Origin: Nocardia brasiliensis ATCC 700358 | Lineage (GTDB): Bacteria; Actinomycetota; Actinomycetes; Mycobacteriales; Mycobacteriaceae | Assembly: GCF_000250675.2 (NCBI RefSeq) | Contig: NC_018681.1 | Coordinates: 5,580,001-5,644,000 of the forward strand | Direction: 5' to 3' | Length of the DNA stretch: 64,000 nt | Shown here: positions 33,175 through 42,052 of the stretch, one piece after another | How positions within the stretch are numbered: the stretch's first letter is position 1 | Layout of the letters: every line of letters starts with the position of its first letter | Made by a program: the position numbers and the translations under genes | Notes under the pieces: generated by a model | What the model saw: the letters and a program-made list of their open reading frames with translations, nothing else | What the model was told of the DNA's origin: nothing | Database searches by the model: none

Positions 33175-35065
33175 GGCGGTAATACGCTTTCACCGCTCCA
33201 CTCTCGGCAGTGGTATCGAATCCCGCTGTGGCGGTAAGCGAGTCAGCGCCGTGAGTGTTCTCGAATGCCTCGCTCCATCCGGCGAAGTCGATCCACGCCG
33301 CGGTGTAGTCCCCGGCGATCGGGGCGGGTATCTCGGGGAGCCCGAACGAGCGCGCCAACATCGGCAGCCAGGGGTGCAAGGCGAGCGTGTGCGAGCGAAG
33401 CTCACGGTCCAGGTCCTGGGCGCGCTGCTGGTCCAGTAGCCCGTGTGCGGTGAACCAGTCCGCGTCCGCGCGCACCCGGCCCAGCCCGTACACCGCGGTC
33501 AGGTCATGCAGAATCTGTTGCGCTCCAGCATCGTTGGTTCTCGCCGCGACGGCGTTCAACGCCTCGAGGGCCAGTCGATCGTTGACCGCGCGCGCGAGTT
33601 CTACTGACGCGCAGTCGGGTTGCCGCGGCGGTGGCGGTGCGCCGGCGAGCAGGCGTTCGCGTTCGACAAGCAGCCGATGCCACCACGACCGGATCGGGGC
33701 GCCGCTCACACCGGTCAACCGTGGTCTTGCGCGGCGACGCACAACTCGCCCCGCAGCAGCGAGCATCGCTGAGTTCTCGCCTTCGGCGGTCTTGATGCCT
33801 TGGCATACGGTGATGTAGTCGCTGAGATAGTTGGCGCGCAGGATCCCTTGTGCGGCACAGCGTTCCCGGCACATCTCGAGTGCTGTCCAGGCGGTGTGGG
33901 AAGCGGCCGGTTTGGTGAGCATCCCCCACAACGCCACCTGCCCGGCATCGACGTCGTCGCGGGCGCATTCAGTGCGCACCGCGGCCACCAGCGCGGTCAT
34001 CGCCCACACCTCGGCCATCGCGTGCACCAGATCGTGGGCCACGTGGTCGCGGGAGATCATCGTGGCCGCGTCCGGGCCCACGTGACGGCGCTGGGCATAG
34101 GCGATGGTCAGAGCCAGTCCGGCGCGTGCCGCCGATACCGCCGCACCGGCCATACCCAATCGCGCCGCATACAGCGGGCTCATGGTGCGGGCAAAACGCT
34201 GCGCAGTGGTGAGTTCGCAGTGGAAGCGCCCGCGCTCGTCGAACCATCCGGCATCCCCGCCCAGCAGCGCCTCCTCGGGTACGAGCGCACCGTGGAAGCG
34301 GGTCAGGGCGTTGTCCATCCACAACCCGAAACCGTTGTCGGACAACGCCACAACATCCGCGCCCTCGATCAGGCCGCTGGTGGTGCGTAACCGCACCAGC
34401 AGCGGCCACACTCCCTCATCGACGCCGTCGACGAGAAGCCGGGCGGCCACGACCACACACCGCGGTAGTGGGGTGGCGAGGTTGGGCATGAACTTCACCG
34501 ACGCCGCTGTGGGGCTGTCCAGGCGCAAGCAGCGTTGTTCGGGTTGCCAGGTGGCGGTGGTCTCCAGATGGATCGCATCAGTGCCGTGCCCGAGCTCGGT
34601 CACCAACGCGACTCCGCTCACCGCACCGGTGTCCAACTCCTGCAAGCACGAGGACTGCAACTCCGCGCCGTTGCCGAGTTCGGTGATCGCGGCGATCACC
34701 AGCTTCAGATGCCCCGACAACAACGCCAGCAGCCGCGGCGCCAGCGCCGCCGCCCAATCGAAGAGCCGATAGCACTGCGCCTCGTCCGCGGCGATCGCGA
34801 GCGCGGATCCACCCAACGCCGAGATGGCCTGCTCGAGCAGCGTGTAGCAGTAGCGCGCCTCCTCGGCCTGGGTCTCCCCTGTCCCGGGCCGATCACCCAG
34901 TGCCGCCACCGCATCGCGGACATCCGTCTGACGGACGTAGTCGTCGCGCTCCCCCAGGACTGCTCTCGTCAGCGACGCCAGCGGCTCTGCCGACTTCTCA
35001 GCGCTGGCCATCGGTGGCGCGAGAGCTGGCGGCTGTGGTCGTGTTCTGGTCTGGGGGTATGCCAT
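33167..35065 (-). CDS. acyl-CoA oxidase/dehydrogenase-family protein
   Basis: ATG 35065 with GGAAGG nine bases upstream gives 632 residues; an in-frame ATG at 35149 has no ribosome site. TELGHGTDAIHLETTATW at 156-173 is the acyl-CoA oxidase FAD-contact motif (TE-GHG). GFGLWMDNALTRFHGALVP and EMCRERCAAQGILRANYLSD match the C-terminal helices, and TAEGEN at 426-431 corresponds to the catalytic/FAD segment TAEGDN. The N-terminal ~50 residues are Pro/Thr-rich. Such enzymes oxidise acyl-CoA with O2. Presence inside a transfer operon, between the wall hydrolase and helical genes, is unusual. Confidence 0.8.
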   Translation of the reverse strand: MAYPQTRTRPQPPALAPPMASAEKSAEPLASLTRAVLGERDDYVRQTDVRDAVAALGDRPGTGETQAEEARYCYTLLEQAISALGGSALAIAADEAQCYRLFDWAAALAPRLLALLSGHLKLVIAAITELGNGAELQSSCLQELDTGAVSGVALVTELGHGTDAIHLETTATWQPEQRCLRLDSPTAASVKFMPNLATPLPRCVVVAARLLVDGVDEGVWPLLVRLRTTSGLIEGADVVALSDNGFGLWMDNALTRFHGALVPEEALLGGDAGWFDERGRFHCELTTAQRFARTMSPLYAARLGMAGAAVSAARAGLALTIAYAQRRHVGPDAATMISRDHVAHDLVHAMAEVWAMTALVAAVRTECARDDVDAGQVALWGMLTKPAASHTAWTALEMCRERCAAQGILRANYLSDYITVCQGIKTAEGENSAMLAAAGRVVRRRARPRLTGVSGAPIRSWWHRLLVERERLLAGAPPPPRQPDCASVELARAVNDRLALEALNAVAARTNDAGAQQILHDLTAVYGLGRVRADADWFTAHGLLDQQRAQDLDRELRSHTLALHPWLPMLARSFGLPEIPAPIAGDYTAAWIDFAGWSEAFENTHGADSLTATAGFDTTAESGAVKAYYRHV

Positions 35066-35166
35066 GGGAGATGTCCTTCCGATAGACGCGGTGGTCCGCG
35101 TTGGTTGCTCGTAGTCAGCGCGAAACCACCGAGGGCCAGGCTGATTCATGGGTCGAGGCTGCGGGT

Positions 35167-36291
35167 TCACGCTTTGCCGGTCGCGGGTGTCGGTGGCTGG
35201 TAGCGGCGGATATCCATACGCTCGCCTTCCCACGCCGACAGGGGTGTGAGGGTGACGGTCTGCCCGGTCTGCGGGGCGTGCAGCACCATGTCGCGGCCGG
35301 TTTCGTCGCGGCCGTAGTAGATCCCCACGTGATGGGAGTCGCTCGCACCAGCCGAGGTGAAGAAGATCAGGTCGCCGGGAGCCTTCTGCGCGAACGGGAC
35401 GTGTTGCGCGCTCGGGTGGTCCTGCTGGGCTTGGGTGTAGTGCGGGAGCCGGATCTGCCCGCCGGAAGCCTGATAGATCGCATACAGCGTCAGCCCCGAG
35501 CAGTCGAAACCGCCCATGGTCGGCCCGGAACTGTCCCCGCCGCCCCACACGTACGGGGTGCCCATCCAGCGCGCCGCGTGCTCGATCACCGCCCGCCCGA
35601 ACCCACTGCCCGTCACCGGCACCGGTGTCCCCGAGCCGCCCGGCCCGCACCCACCCGCCGCCGCGCCGGGCTCGGTGCGTGCCATCGAGCCCACCTCGAT
35701 CCCGGCGAACATCGCATACAGTCGACGCGCCAGATCCAGTTGTGCCGCATACGCATTCGGGCCCGACACTTCGATGGCCTGGGCGAGCTCGGCTGGTGAC
35801 ATCTGCTGTGCGGCCGCACCCAGGTGGTCGGCTTTGTCGTAGAACCAGTTGATCTGATAGATCGGGTCCATCAGCGCCGCGATACCGACCGAGCCGTGAA
35901 TGCTGAACCGGATCTGGTGCGGGCCGACCGAATCGTGGTCGTAACCCAAGCCGTCGTTGGCGTAGCGAAGTGACTCCGGCACAGCCGGATTCGCCAGGTT
36001 CCGGAATGTGGATTCGGTGGCTTGGGCGGCGAGTTCGGCGATGATCACCGACTCGCTCATCCGGCGTTGTTTGCCGATCGCGACGCCGTTGCGGGCCAGC
36101 TGCAACTGGGCCTCGCTCAACCCTGCCACCGTCTGCCCCGTCGGCCCGCTCACACCCCCAGCCGTCCCGGCCGGTAGCGGGGTCGCACACGACAAGCCAG
36201 GATCGGCGCCGAGGATGACCAGCAGAAACAGCAGCAACGGGACCGGTACCGCAAACGCTGTCCCAGCAACGACTTTCGATGACGACTCCAC
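35167..36291 (-). CDS. cell-wall hydrolase with lysozyme-like and NlpC/P60 domains (VirB1-like role)
   Basis: 374 residues. A membrane/signal helix at ~10-30 (FAVPVPLLLFLLVILGA) is followed by a lytic-transglycosylase-like part with Glu93 in AELAAQATEST and SVGPHQIR near 121-128. The C-terminal NlpC/P60 endopeptidase has Cys264 (GGFDCSGLTLYAIY), His320/321 (SHHVGIYYG) and His338 (VLHAPQTG). It would open peptidoglycan for the secretion channel. All three catalytic positions of the P60 domain are present. Confidence 0.88.
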   Translation of the reverse strand: MESSSKVVAGTAFAVPVPLLLFLLVILGADPGLSCATPLPAGTAGGVSGPTGQTVAGLSEAQLQLARNGVAIGKQRRMSESVIIAELAAQATESTFRNLANPAVPESLRYANDGLGYDHDSVGPHQIRFSIHGSVGIAALMDPIYQINWFYDKADHLGAAAQQMSPAELAQAIEVSGPNAYAAQLDLARRLYAMFAGIEVGSMARTEPGAAAGGCGPGGSGTPVPVTGSGFGRAVIEHAARWMGTPYVWGGGDSSGPTMGGFDCSGLTLYAIYQASGGQIRLPHYTQAQQDHPSAQHVPFAQKAPGDLIFFTSAGASDSHHVGIYYGRDETGRDMVLHAPQTGQTVTLTPLSAWEGERMDIRRYQPPTPATGKA

Positions 36292-36415
36292 GCGCGCTCA
36301 CCGACAACCCACTGGGCAACCCTCGACGGTCGCCATGATCAAGCCGCCGAGTTCTGCAGGCGCACAGCTGTTGTGCGGCGTTGCGGTGCAGAGCAATGGC
36401 CATGGAGCATCGACC

Positions 36416-37390
36416 TCACCATTCGGGTCCGGGGGCGGGGCCGAGCTCTGGTGGCCGCGGCAGCGGCTCCCCGGCCGGTTCGGCGCCCCAGCTCTCGACA
36501 GCGGGCGCATCGAACACCGACTCCGGTGCGCGCAGCGGGATCTCGGTGCCGTCCGGCCCGAAGATGTCCACATCATCCGCGGCGCGGTTGGCCTCGTGGG
36601 CACCTATCGCGCGCCCGATCAGCACGTCCGGTGATGGCGCGCGCACCGCCGACGCCACGACATCGTCGTGATCGGCAATCAGGCCGGCGGTCACTCGCTG
36701 TGCATCCCATTCGATGCCTGCCCACGCGTAGAAGCGCCGTTGCTCCTCGAGGTCACCGAGGCGGTCGAGATCGAGGTAGTGCTCGGTGGTGCGCGAGACC
36801 AGCAGCTGCCAGCCCCGATCGTCGCGACCCCACAGCTCGCCTTGTTCGGTCTCGCTCAGCCCGGCCCTCGCGGCGGTGGCGTTCGCTCGATTCCACAGCG
36901 CGGCCATATTGCGGTCGTACTGCTCGGCGAACGGATCGGCACCGATCCGCCTGCCTGTCGGGGCGCGTTGCCCGAGCGCTACGTCGAGGGCGGCCATATG
37001 CTCGAGTGCCCACATGTCTTCGGCGATCGCGTCGAGCAACGGTGCCCGACCTGGATCATCGGCACGCACCCGCGGGGCATCGACCACCTGCTCGCTCCAG
37101 CGCTCCCCCAGCACACCGGCCTCACGCGCCGCGGCGATCAACCGGGGGTCGATCCCGGTCAGCTCGGCGCGCGCCTCGAGCTCGACACTCAATGCCTTGA
37201 GATCACGCGAGCGTGCACGCCAGCTCTCGATCGCGACCGCGCCACGCCCGTCACCAGGCCGATAGACCGGATAGTTGTGCTGCTGACCCAGTAGCCGCCG
37301 CGTCCCGAGCTCCACGATGCGGTCCAGCAACCGCGCTCGCCAGCCCGCGATCTCAGCCCGCGACGTAGGTAGATCGTCGGCACTCATCAT
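36416..37390 (-). CDS. member G of the helical secretion-locus family
   Basis: 324 residues. ATG 37390 is chosen because it overlaps the stop of the preceding 38-codon ORF (ATGA) and AAGGAG lies just upstream; ATG 37387 is next in frame. Motif 1 is TGIDPRLIAAAREAGVLGER at 78-97, then W. DMWALEHMAAL at 125-135, RNMAALWNRANATAARAGL at 160-178 and LWGRDDRGWQLL complete motif 2. C-terminus: GPAPGPEW. It is the first-transcribed family member, upstream of the wall hydrolase. Confidence 0.65.
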   Translation of the reverse strand: MMSADDLPTSRAEIAGWRARLLDRIVELGTRRLLGQQHNYPVYRPGDGRGAVAIESWRARSRDLKALSVELEARAELTGIDPRLIAAAREAGVLGERWSEQVVDAPRVRADDPGRAPLLDAIAEDMWALEHMAALDVALGQRAPTGRRIGADPFAEQYDRNMAALWNRANATAARAGLSETEQGELWGRDDRGWQLLVSRTTEHYLDLDRLGDLEEQRRFYAWAGIEWDAQRVTAGLIADHDDVVASAVRAPSPDVLIGRAIGAHEANRAADDVDIFGPDGTEIPLRAPESVFDAPAVESWGAEPAGEPLPRPPELGPAPGPEW

Positions 37391-37503
37391 CGAACTCCTT
37401 CCACAGCCGCTGCGCCGGTCGGTGTCGGGGCGGCCAGGTAGTCACAGATCTCGCCGTAGCGACCCGTTGCCTGGCAGTGCTGGTGTGTGGCAGCGATATT
37501 CAT
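37387..37503 (-). CDS. 38-residue micro-ORF coupled to member G
   Basis: ATG 37503 has GGAGG about ten bases upstream; the frame (MNIAATHQHCQATGRYGEIC…) ends with a TGA overlapping ATG 37390. It contains two Cys and two His (HQHC…C), which could bind a metal, though at this length that may be chance. Confidence 0.45.
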   Translation of the reverse strand: MNIAATHQHCQATGRYGEICDYLAAPTPTGAAAVEGVR

Positions 37504-37508
37504 GGCCT

Positions 37509-37643
37509 CTATGCCTCCAGCTCCGGGTCGCGGCCGACGTCGAGAGCGGGGCCGGCCTCTCCGGGGTGATCGAGTTGCGCCAGATCTGAGGCGGCCCCGC
37601 CGAGTCCGGCGTCGACGGCCTCGGCACGGAAGGAGAGTTCAAT
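37509..37643 (-). pseudogene. start-less 44-codon remnant
   Basis: An open minus-strand frame ending AGPALDVGRDPELEA resembles the acidic C-terminal tails of neighbouring proteins, but the only possible start is ATT 37643. It may be the 3' end left from a deleted family member. The rest of 37644-37919 has no gene. Confidence 0.35.
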
Positions 37644-37919
37644 GAGGCGCGGAAACCTTCAGCCGTTATAGGGCCTCGCCATTGTTTGCGCCCGTGGTCA
37701 TCACGATGTGCACGAATCATTATTTATCTCACCCGGTTTCGCGGTGTTGTTGCTCATCGGCTTGCGTCTTCTTCGAGATGGCCTGGCTCGTGTCGAGCCA
37801 CGCGAAACTGTCGATACAGTGATTGGTCGGGCCGGCCACCGCCCGGCCTGTGCGTCGTTTCCGAATGTCGTGTCCGCCGGTTGCCCATATCCGACGCGGG
37901 CCCGATCCGTTGGCCGGGG

Positions 37920-38420
37920 TCACAGGTCCACTCCCGCGTCAGGCCCCTGGCGAGGTGTATGCGCGGATTCGGTTGGGCCGCTGTCGCTGTCGGCTCCCCA
38001 TGCCGAGTCCTGATCGGTGAGTATTGCGGCATCTAGGATGTCTGCCGAATGCGCTGCCGTTCGGATATCGGGTCCGTCCGCCCCTGCGCTCAGGTCCTCC
38101 ACCACCTCGCGGACTTCCGGCGTGAGGGGCGGGACGTAGCCTTCCCCATCCTCCTCCATGGTCACCGCGACCGGTCCATACCAGCCGCTTGGATGCTTGT
38201 AGCCCAAGCGCCCAAGCACTTGATCAGCGAGCAGGTTCGGCTGCAGGCGCGGGTCTCCGAAGTCGTCGGCGAACCAGGCCCGCACCAGTCCCATGCCCTG
38301 GGTACTCAGGTCCGGTACGTGCCCGCGGATAGCGTCCCCCAAGCCCTTACCGTGGTCGCGGGAGCCGTAGACGACAGTGCCGTCCGGCCACAGCACCACG
38401 AAATCGGTGTGCTCGCTCAT
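37920..38420 (-). CDS. unknown acidic 166-residue protein
   Basis: ATG 38420 follows AAAGG and the TAG of a small ORF. The N-terminal half is compact (DFVVLWPDGTVVYGSRDHGK; LADQVLGRLGYKHPSGWYGP); the C-terminal half is acidic and disordered and ends RQGPDAGVDL, nearly the same terminus as the coiled-coil protein's GPDAGVEP. No family recognised. It lies immediately after the VirB4 block. Confidence 0.6.
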   Translation of the reverse strand: MSEHTDFVVLWPDGTVVYGSRDHGKGLGDAIRGHVPDLSTQGMGLVRAWFADDFGDPRLQPNLLADQVLGRLGYKHPSGWYGPVAVTMEEDGEGYVPPLTPEVREVVEDLSAGADGPDIRTAAHSADILDAAILTDQDSAWGADSDSGPTESAHTPRQGPDAGVDL

Positions 38421-38528
38421 CTACTTACCTTTCCTGCGGCGGATAGCGAGGTAACTGCGTCCAGGTCGGCGCGGTGCACAGGAATTCCCCCGAAATGACG
38501 CCCTATTCGGGGTGGTAGGCAAATCCAT
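38421..38528 (-). CDS. possible 35-residue basic micro-ORF
   Basis: ATG 38528 has GGAGG six bases upstream and the TAG abuts ATG 38420. The peptide is basic (RRPGRSYLAIRRRKGK). A competing frame starting at an internal GTG (VHRADLDAVTSLSAAGKVSR) ends in an ATGA overlap with the same gene, so which frame is translated is unclear. Confidence 0.4.
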   Translation of the reverse strand: MDLPTTPNRASFRGNSCAPRRPGRSYLAIRRRKGK

Positions 38529-38633
38529 TCGCGCCTCCTCAAGCGCTCTCGACATTCACTGCGACCCTTTTGATTCCGCCGCAGACAGGCTAGGTTTTGT
38601 GTCCTTGGTTCGCGCTCTGGCTGTTTCAATGGT

Positions 38634-38840
38634 TTACGCTTTCTGTATCGAATGTTGGAGCGCTCGCAGGACGGCCACGGTGTCGGTCGGGGTGAAGCGG
38701 TAGTAGACCCTCTGTTGGGGGCTCCCCAGCCCAACCGTCGCCGCGGCAGCCTCGAGCGCCGCGTCACCGTCGAACCCCGGCGACAACCGGCAGGAACCGC
38801 ATTGAATTCGCGCAGGCGCAGAATGATTGAGAAGGCGCAA
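38634..38840 (-). CDS. possible 68-residue protein after VirB4
   Basis: A TTG start directly after the VirB4 stop opens a frame whose second half reads as folded protein (DAALEAAAATVGLGSPQQRV, then FTPTDTVAVLRALQHSI). No ribosome site other than the VirB4 end; likely coupled if real. The competing longer frame on the same strand is arginine-rich and looks non-coding. Confidence 0.4.
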   Translation of the reverse strand: MRLLNHSAPARIQCGSCRLSPGFDGDAALEAAAATVGLGSPQQRVYYRFTPTDTVAVLRALQHSIQKA

Positions 38841-40583
38841 TTAATCATGAGAACCTACAGCTGTAGCAGCGATGATTCCTTTGGCTGTCGCACCGGGCAG
38901 GTTGTCGAAGCGTCGGTTGGTGTTGTGCACATCGGCGGCGCGTTCGGTGGGGGTGAACACGAGCCGGAATGGGATCCCGGGTTCGTTCGCCTCGCCGCAT
39001 TTGAGCAGGAAACAGCCTGTGCCGGGCGGTTGCTGGCGTCGTGAGGGGTCGAGGTCGTCGTCGCTGGGTGGGCGAGGTGCGGCCCAGGAGTTGATCAGTA
39101 GTTTCTCGGTCTCGGTGATGCCGATCGCGCCGCGGATGCGGTTGATTTCGTCGGGGCCGACCGGGCCGATGAGTTTGGCTCTGGATCGTTCGAAGAATCC
39201 CAGCGCTTTGGCTTGTGCGGCAGGGGAATCGAACGCGGCGAGGTCTTTGATGGTGTGCGAGCACATGATCAGACCCGTGCCCAGCTCCCGCTGTAGTCGG
39301 GTGAGGGCGTCGACGCGGTCGACCATGAAGTCTCCGACGCCGAGGACGCGCCAGATCTCATCCATGATGATCTCGAAAGTTCGAGGTGGGGCGAGCCCGG
39401 CGTCGGCGAGCGCGTGGGCGGCCGCGACGGCCCCGAATCCGTTGCTCCAGCAGACCATCAGGACCGCGGCGAGGAGTTTGGTGTCTCCTTCGGGGATGCG
39501 TGAGACATCGACGCAGATCGCGGGACTGTCGAGGGTGAGCTGGGTGGTGGTCGGGCCGTCGAAGACCGCGCCGAAGGGTCCTTCGACCAGCGCACGGAGG
39601 GAGCGGCGCAGCGTTTTCGTGTTGGCCCGGTAGGTGTGTTCGTCGTCTTCCTCGACGAATTCGCGTAGCCGCTCACCGCCGCCGGAGATGACCACGAGCA
39701 GGTCAGAGAGCACCGGTGGCTGCGCGTAGCTGAATGCGTTTGCTGGACTGTAGAGTTCGCGCAGTCCCGCGGCGAGGAGGACTTCTTCGTAGTCGGCGAT
39801 GCGGGAGCCGCGCACGAGTTCGATGAGGCCGGCGATGATGTTGACCTGGTTGGCTTCCACGCGGGCGGTGATCCGGCGGCGCTGATCGGGGTCGGTCAGC
39901 CGTTCGACGACGGCGCCGAGTGCGCCGACGTCGAGGGGGTTGAGGGTGCCGTGGCCGTAGCCGACCTCGACGACCTGTCCGCCGAGTTCGAGGACGAGGT
40001 CGCGGTAGTCGGGGCGGGTGTCGCCCATGCACAGCACGGTCTCTCCGGCGGCGACCGCGCCGGTCACGATGCGCCGGATCAGGCTGGATTTGCCGAACCC
40101 GTTGAGCGCCAGCACGAAACAGATTGGGGCGGTGATGAAGCGCGCCAGAAACCAGCTCATCGGGTCGAAGTGCACGGGTTGGCCGGTGACGTAGTGGGTT
40201 CCGACCGGTGTGCCGACGGTGGGGGCGGATGCACCGACGGCGAAGGGCCACAGTCCGGCGATTTGGACGGTGGTGGCTCGCCATTCCGGGGTCGCGGGTA
40301 CTACCGAGGCGCGGCCGCCGCCGAGGCCGCGGTAGCCGCGGTCGGTCAACGTGGCCAGCGATCGGTCGAAGCCATCGCCGCCTGAGCTGTCCACCCGGCG
40401 CGCGGCGGTGGAGCGGCGGTGATCATCGCTCGATATCGCCAGCCGCGCCCGCCACCCGCCGATCCCTGGCTTGGCGGCGGCCGCCTCGGCTGCGGTGCGC
40501 GCCCCGGGACTGAGCACCCGCACACCGGCAACCAGCTCGGTACGACTGGATCGAGAATCGTTGGTGGGCTTGGTTTTGTTCAT
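38841..40583 (-). CDS. VirB4-like type IV secretion ATPase
   Basis: ATG 40583, overlapping the SCO6880-like stop, gives 580 residues. Walker A is LALNGFGKSSLI near 158-169 and Walker B is FEIIMDEIWRVLG near 370-382. RLQRELGTGLIMCSHTIKDL follows, as in VirB4/TraC RecA-like domains. The usual VirB4 N-terminal domain is absent and appears to be supplied by the upstream SCO6880-like protein, a split known from actinobacterial systems. It would energise channel assembly and transport. Confidence 0.87.
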   Translation of the reverse strand: MNKTKPTNDSRSSRTELVAGVRVLSPGARTAAEAAAAKPGIGGWRARLAISSDDHRRSTAARRVDSSGGDGFDRSLATLTDRGYRGLGGGRASVVPATPEWRATTVQIAGLWPFAVGASAPTVGTPVGTHYVTGQPVHFDPMSWFLARFITAPICFVLALNGFGKSSLIRRIVTGAVAAGETVLCMGDTRPDYRDLVLELGGQVVEVGYGHGTLNPLDVGALGAVVERLTDPDQRRRITARVEANQVNIIAGLIELVRGSRIADYEEVLLAAGLRELYSPANAFSYAQPPVLSDLLVVISGGGERLREFVEEDDEHTYRANTKTLRRSLRALVEGPFGAVFDGPTTTQLTLDSPAICVDVSRIPEGDTKLLAAVLMVCWSNGFGAVAAAHALADAGLAPPRTFEIIMDEIWRVLGVGDFMVDRVDALTRLQRELGTGLIMCSHTIKDLAAFDSPAAQAKALGFFERSRAKLIGPVGPDEINRIRGAIGITETEKLLINSWAAPRPPSDDDLDPSRRQQPPGTGCFLLKCGEANEPGIPFRLVFTPTERAADVHNTNRRFDNLPGATAKGIIAATAVGSHD

Positions 40584-42052
40584 GCCGACACCCGCGTGGA
40601 GATACTGGCGTGCTCGGGCAGGATCACACCGATCCCGAGGCTTGCGGCGAAACTGGCGGCTTGGCTGCCGTAACAGCGCCGCACCCCCAGCCGCGCCGCT
40701 GCCGTCATGGCCTTGACCGAGGCTTCGATACCGGGCATATCGGCGTCGAGGTGATCGGTCACCGTCACCCACAACCCGAACCGGGTCAGTCCCGCGCCGC
40801 GGGCCTGTTCCTCCCGCGCGGCGCCGGTGTTGCCGACCCTGATCCGCGCCGAGGCCGAGGAGATACCGCGTTCGGTCTGCTCGGCCGCCAGTGCGTCCCG
40901 GAAATCGTTGTCCACCATGGCCGTTGCCTCGGCGGCGGGGTGGAGCCGGTAAACGATCGCGACCCTTTTGCGGGGAACGTCGGCGCGGGGCCGCAGTAGC
41001 TCTTCGAGCACGGTCTCCATCACCGCACCGCGTGGTGCGGCGTCCATCTCCCAGGTGATCGAGCGGGCACCGTCGTGCACGTAGTGATCCCAGCGGTCCT
41101 CGTGCGCGAGCGGGCCGACGCTGTCCCACGATTGCGTGCTGGTGATATCGGTGCCCGCGGCCTCGCAATCACGTTGGGAGGCAAGGTCATAGCGGGAACG
41201 CACCAGCGCGAGGACCTCCCACGCCTGCAACGGTGTCGCCGGCAGTCCGGCACGCGCCAGCTGGGAGAGCACGCCTTGCAGGCGCTGGCCGATCTCGCGT
41301 GCCTGCTCGGCGTCGTCGCGGCGGATACGGCCTCGCCCGATGGCGCGGTAGGTGATCGCGACCCGCGCTTCGATCCGGACCCCGACCCCGCCGATGTCGG
41401 CAGCGGCCTCACGCATCACCGCCTGCGCGTACCGGGGTGCGTCGGGACGGATGAGGCGGGCAACTTCCCGTGCCTGCCGCAGCCGGGTTTCCACGACCGT
41501 CTCGAGCACCGAGGTCACCGCCACGACTTCCCCGCCGCGGCCTTGCGCGGCGAGGAATTGGCCGTATCCCTCTATCCAGGAATCGATCTGGGACTGATCG
41601 ACGAGCTCCTTGCCACGCGGGACAACCCGCAACACCACCGTGTAATGGTCGGTGCGCCGGATATGGATCACCGCGAACCGCTTGCCACCGGAGGTTTCGT
41701 ACTCGGACAGGCGCGAATGAGCCAGCAACCCGGGAAGCTTCGCGACGCCAGGGATGCGCGCGAACCGACCCGACCTATAAACCAGCTCCCCGCGGGTGCG
41801 TGCGACGGCGAATTGTGCTGCCAGTAAACATATTTCCCATCCGGATCGACCGTTGCGGGTCACCGCCAGCGGCGTGAATACCACCGCGGATACCACCAGC
41901 AGCACTGCTGCGACCGTCAGTGAGCGGCTGATCAGGAACCCGACCATGATCGTGATGACCAAACCGAGCCCCGCCATCGACACACCCCAGGTCAGACCGA
42001 AAAACCCTGCGGACCGGGGTCGTTCCCAGCGCCCGTACATGCGAGTACTCAT
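40580..42052 (-). CDS. SCO6880-like (VirB3/VirB4-N) membrane protein
   Basis: 490 residues. Two hydrophobic helices at ~18-62 (GVSMAGLGLVITIMVGFLIS; LTVAAVLLVVSAVVFTPLAV) form a VirB3/PrgI-like anchor. RFAVIHIRRTDHYTVVLRVV and a long helical region with LVRSRYDLASQRDCEAAGTD match SCO6880-type proteins, which act with a separate VirB4 ATPase. It overlaps both neighbours by ATGA, so the three core genes are translationally linked. Confidence 0.83.
   Translation of the reverse strand: MSTRMYGRWERPRSAGFFGLTWGVSMAGLGLVITIMVGFLISRSLTVAAVLLVVSAVVFTPLAVTRNGRSGWEICLLAAQFAVARTRGELVYRSGRFARIPGVAKLPGLLAHSRLSEYETSGGKRFAVIHIRRTDHYTVVLRVVPRGKELVDQSQIDSWIEGYGQFLAAQGRGGEVVAVTSVLETVVETRLRQAREVARLIRPDAPRYAQAVMREAAADIGGVGVRIEARVAITYRAIGRGRIRRDDAEQAREIGQRLQGVLSQLARAGLPATPLQAWEVLALVRSRYDLASQRDCEAAGTDITSTQSWDSVGPLAHEDRWDHYVHDGARSITWEMDAAPRGAVMETVLEELLRPRADVPRKRVAIVYRLHPAAEATAMVDNDFRDALAAEQTERGISSASARIRVGNTGAAREEQARGAGLTRFGLWVTVTDHLDADMPGIEASVKAMTAAARLGVRRCYGSQAASFAASLGIGVILPEHASISTRVSA

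Noticed and set aside
35066..36403. N-terminal extension of the acyl-CoA oxidase-like frame up to 36403
   Set aside because: The extension reads as arginine-rich complement of the NlpC/P60 gene; the supported start is ATG 35065 with GGAAGG.
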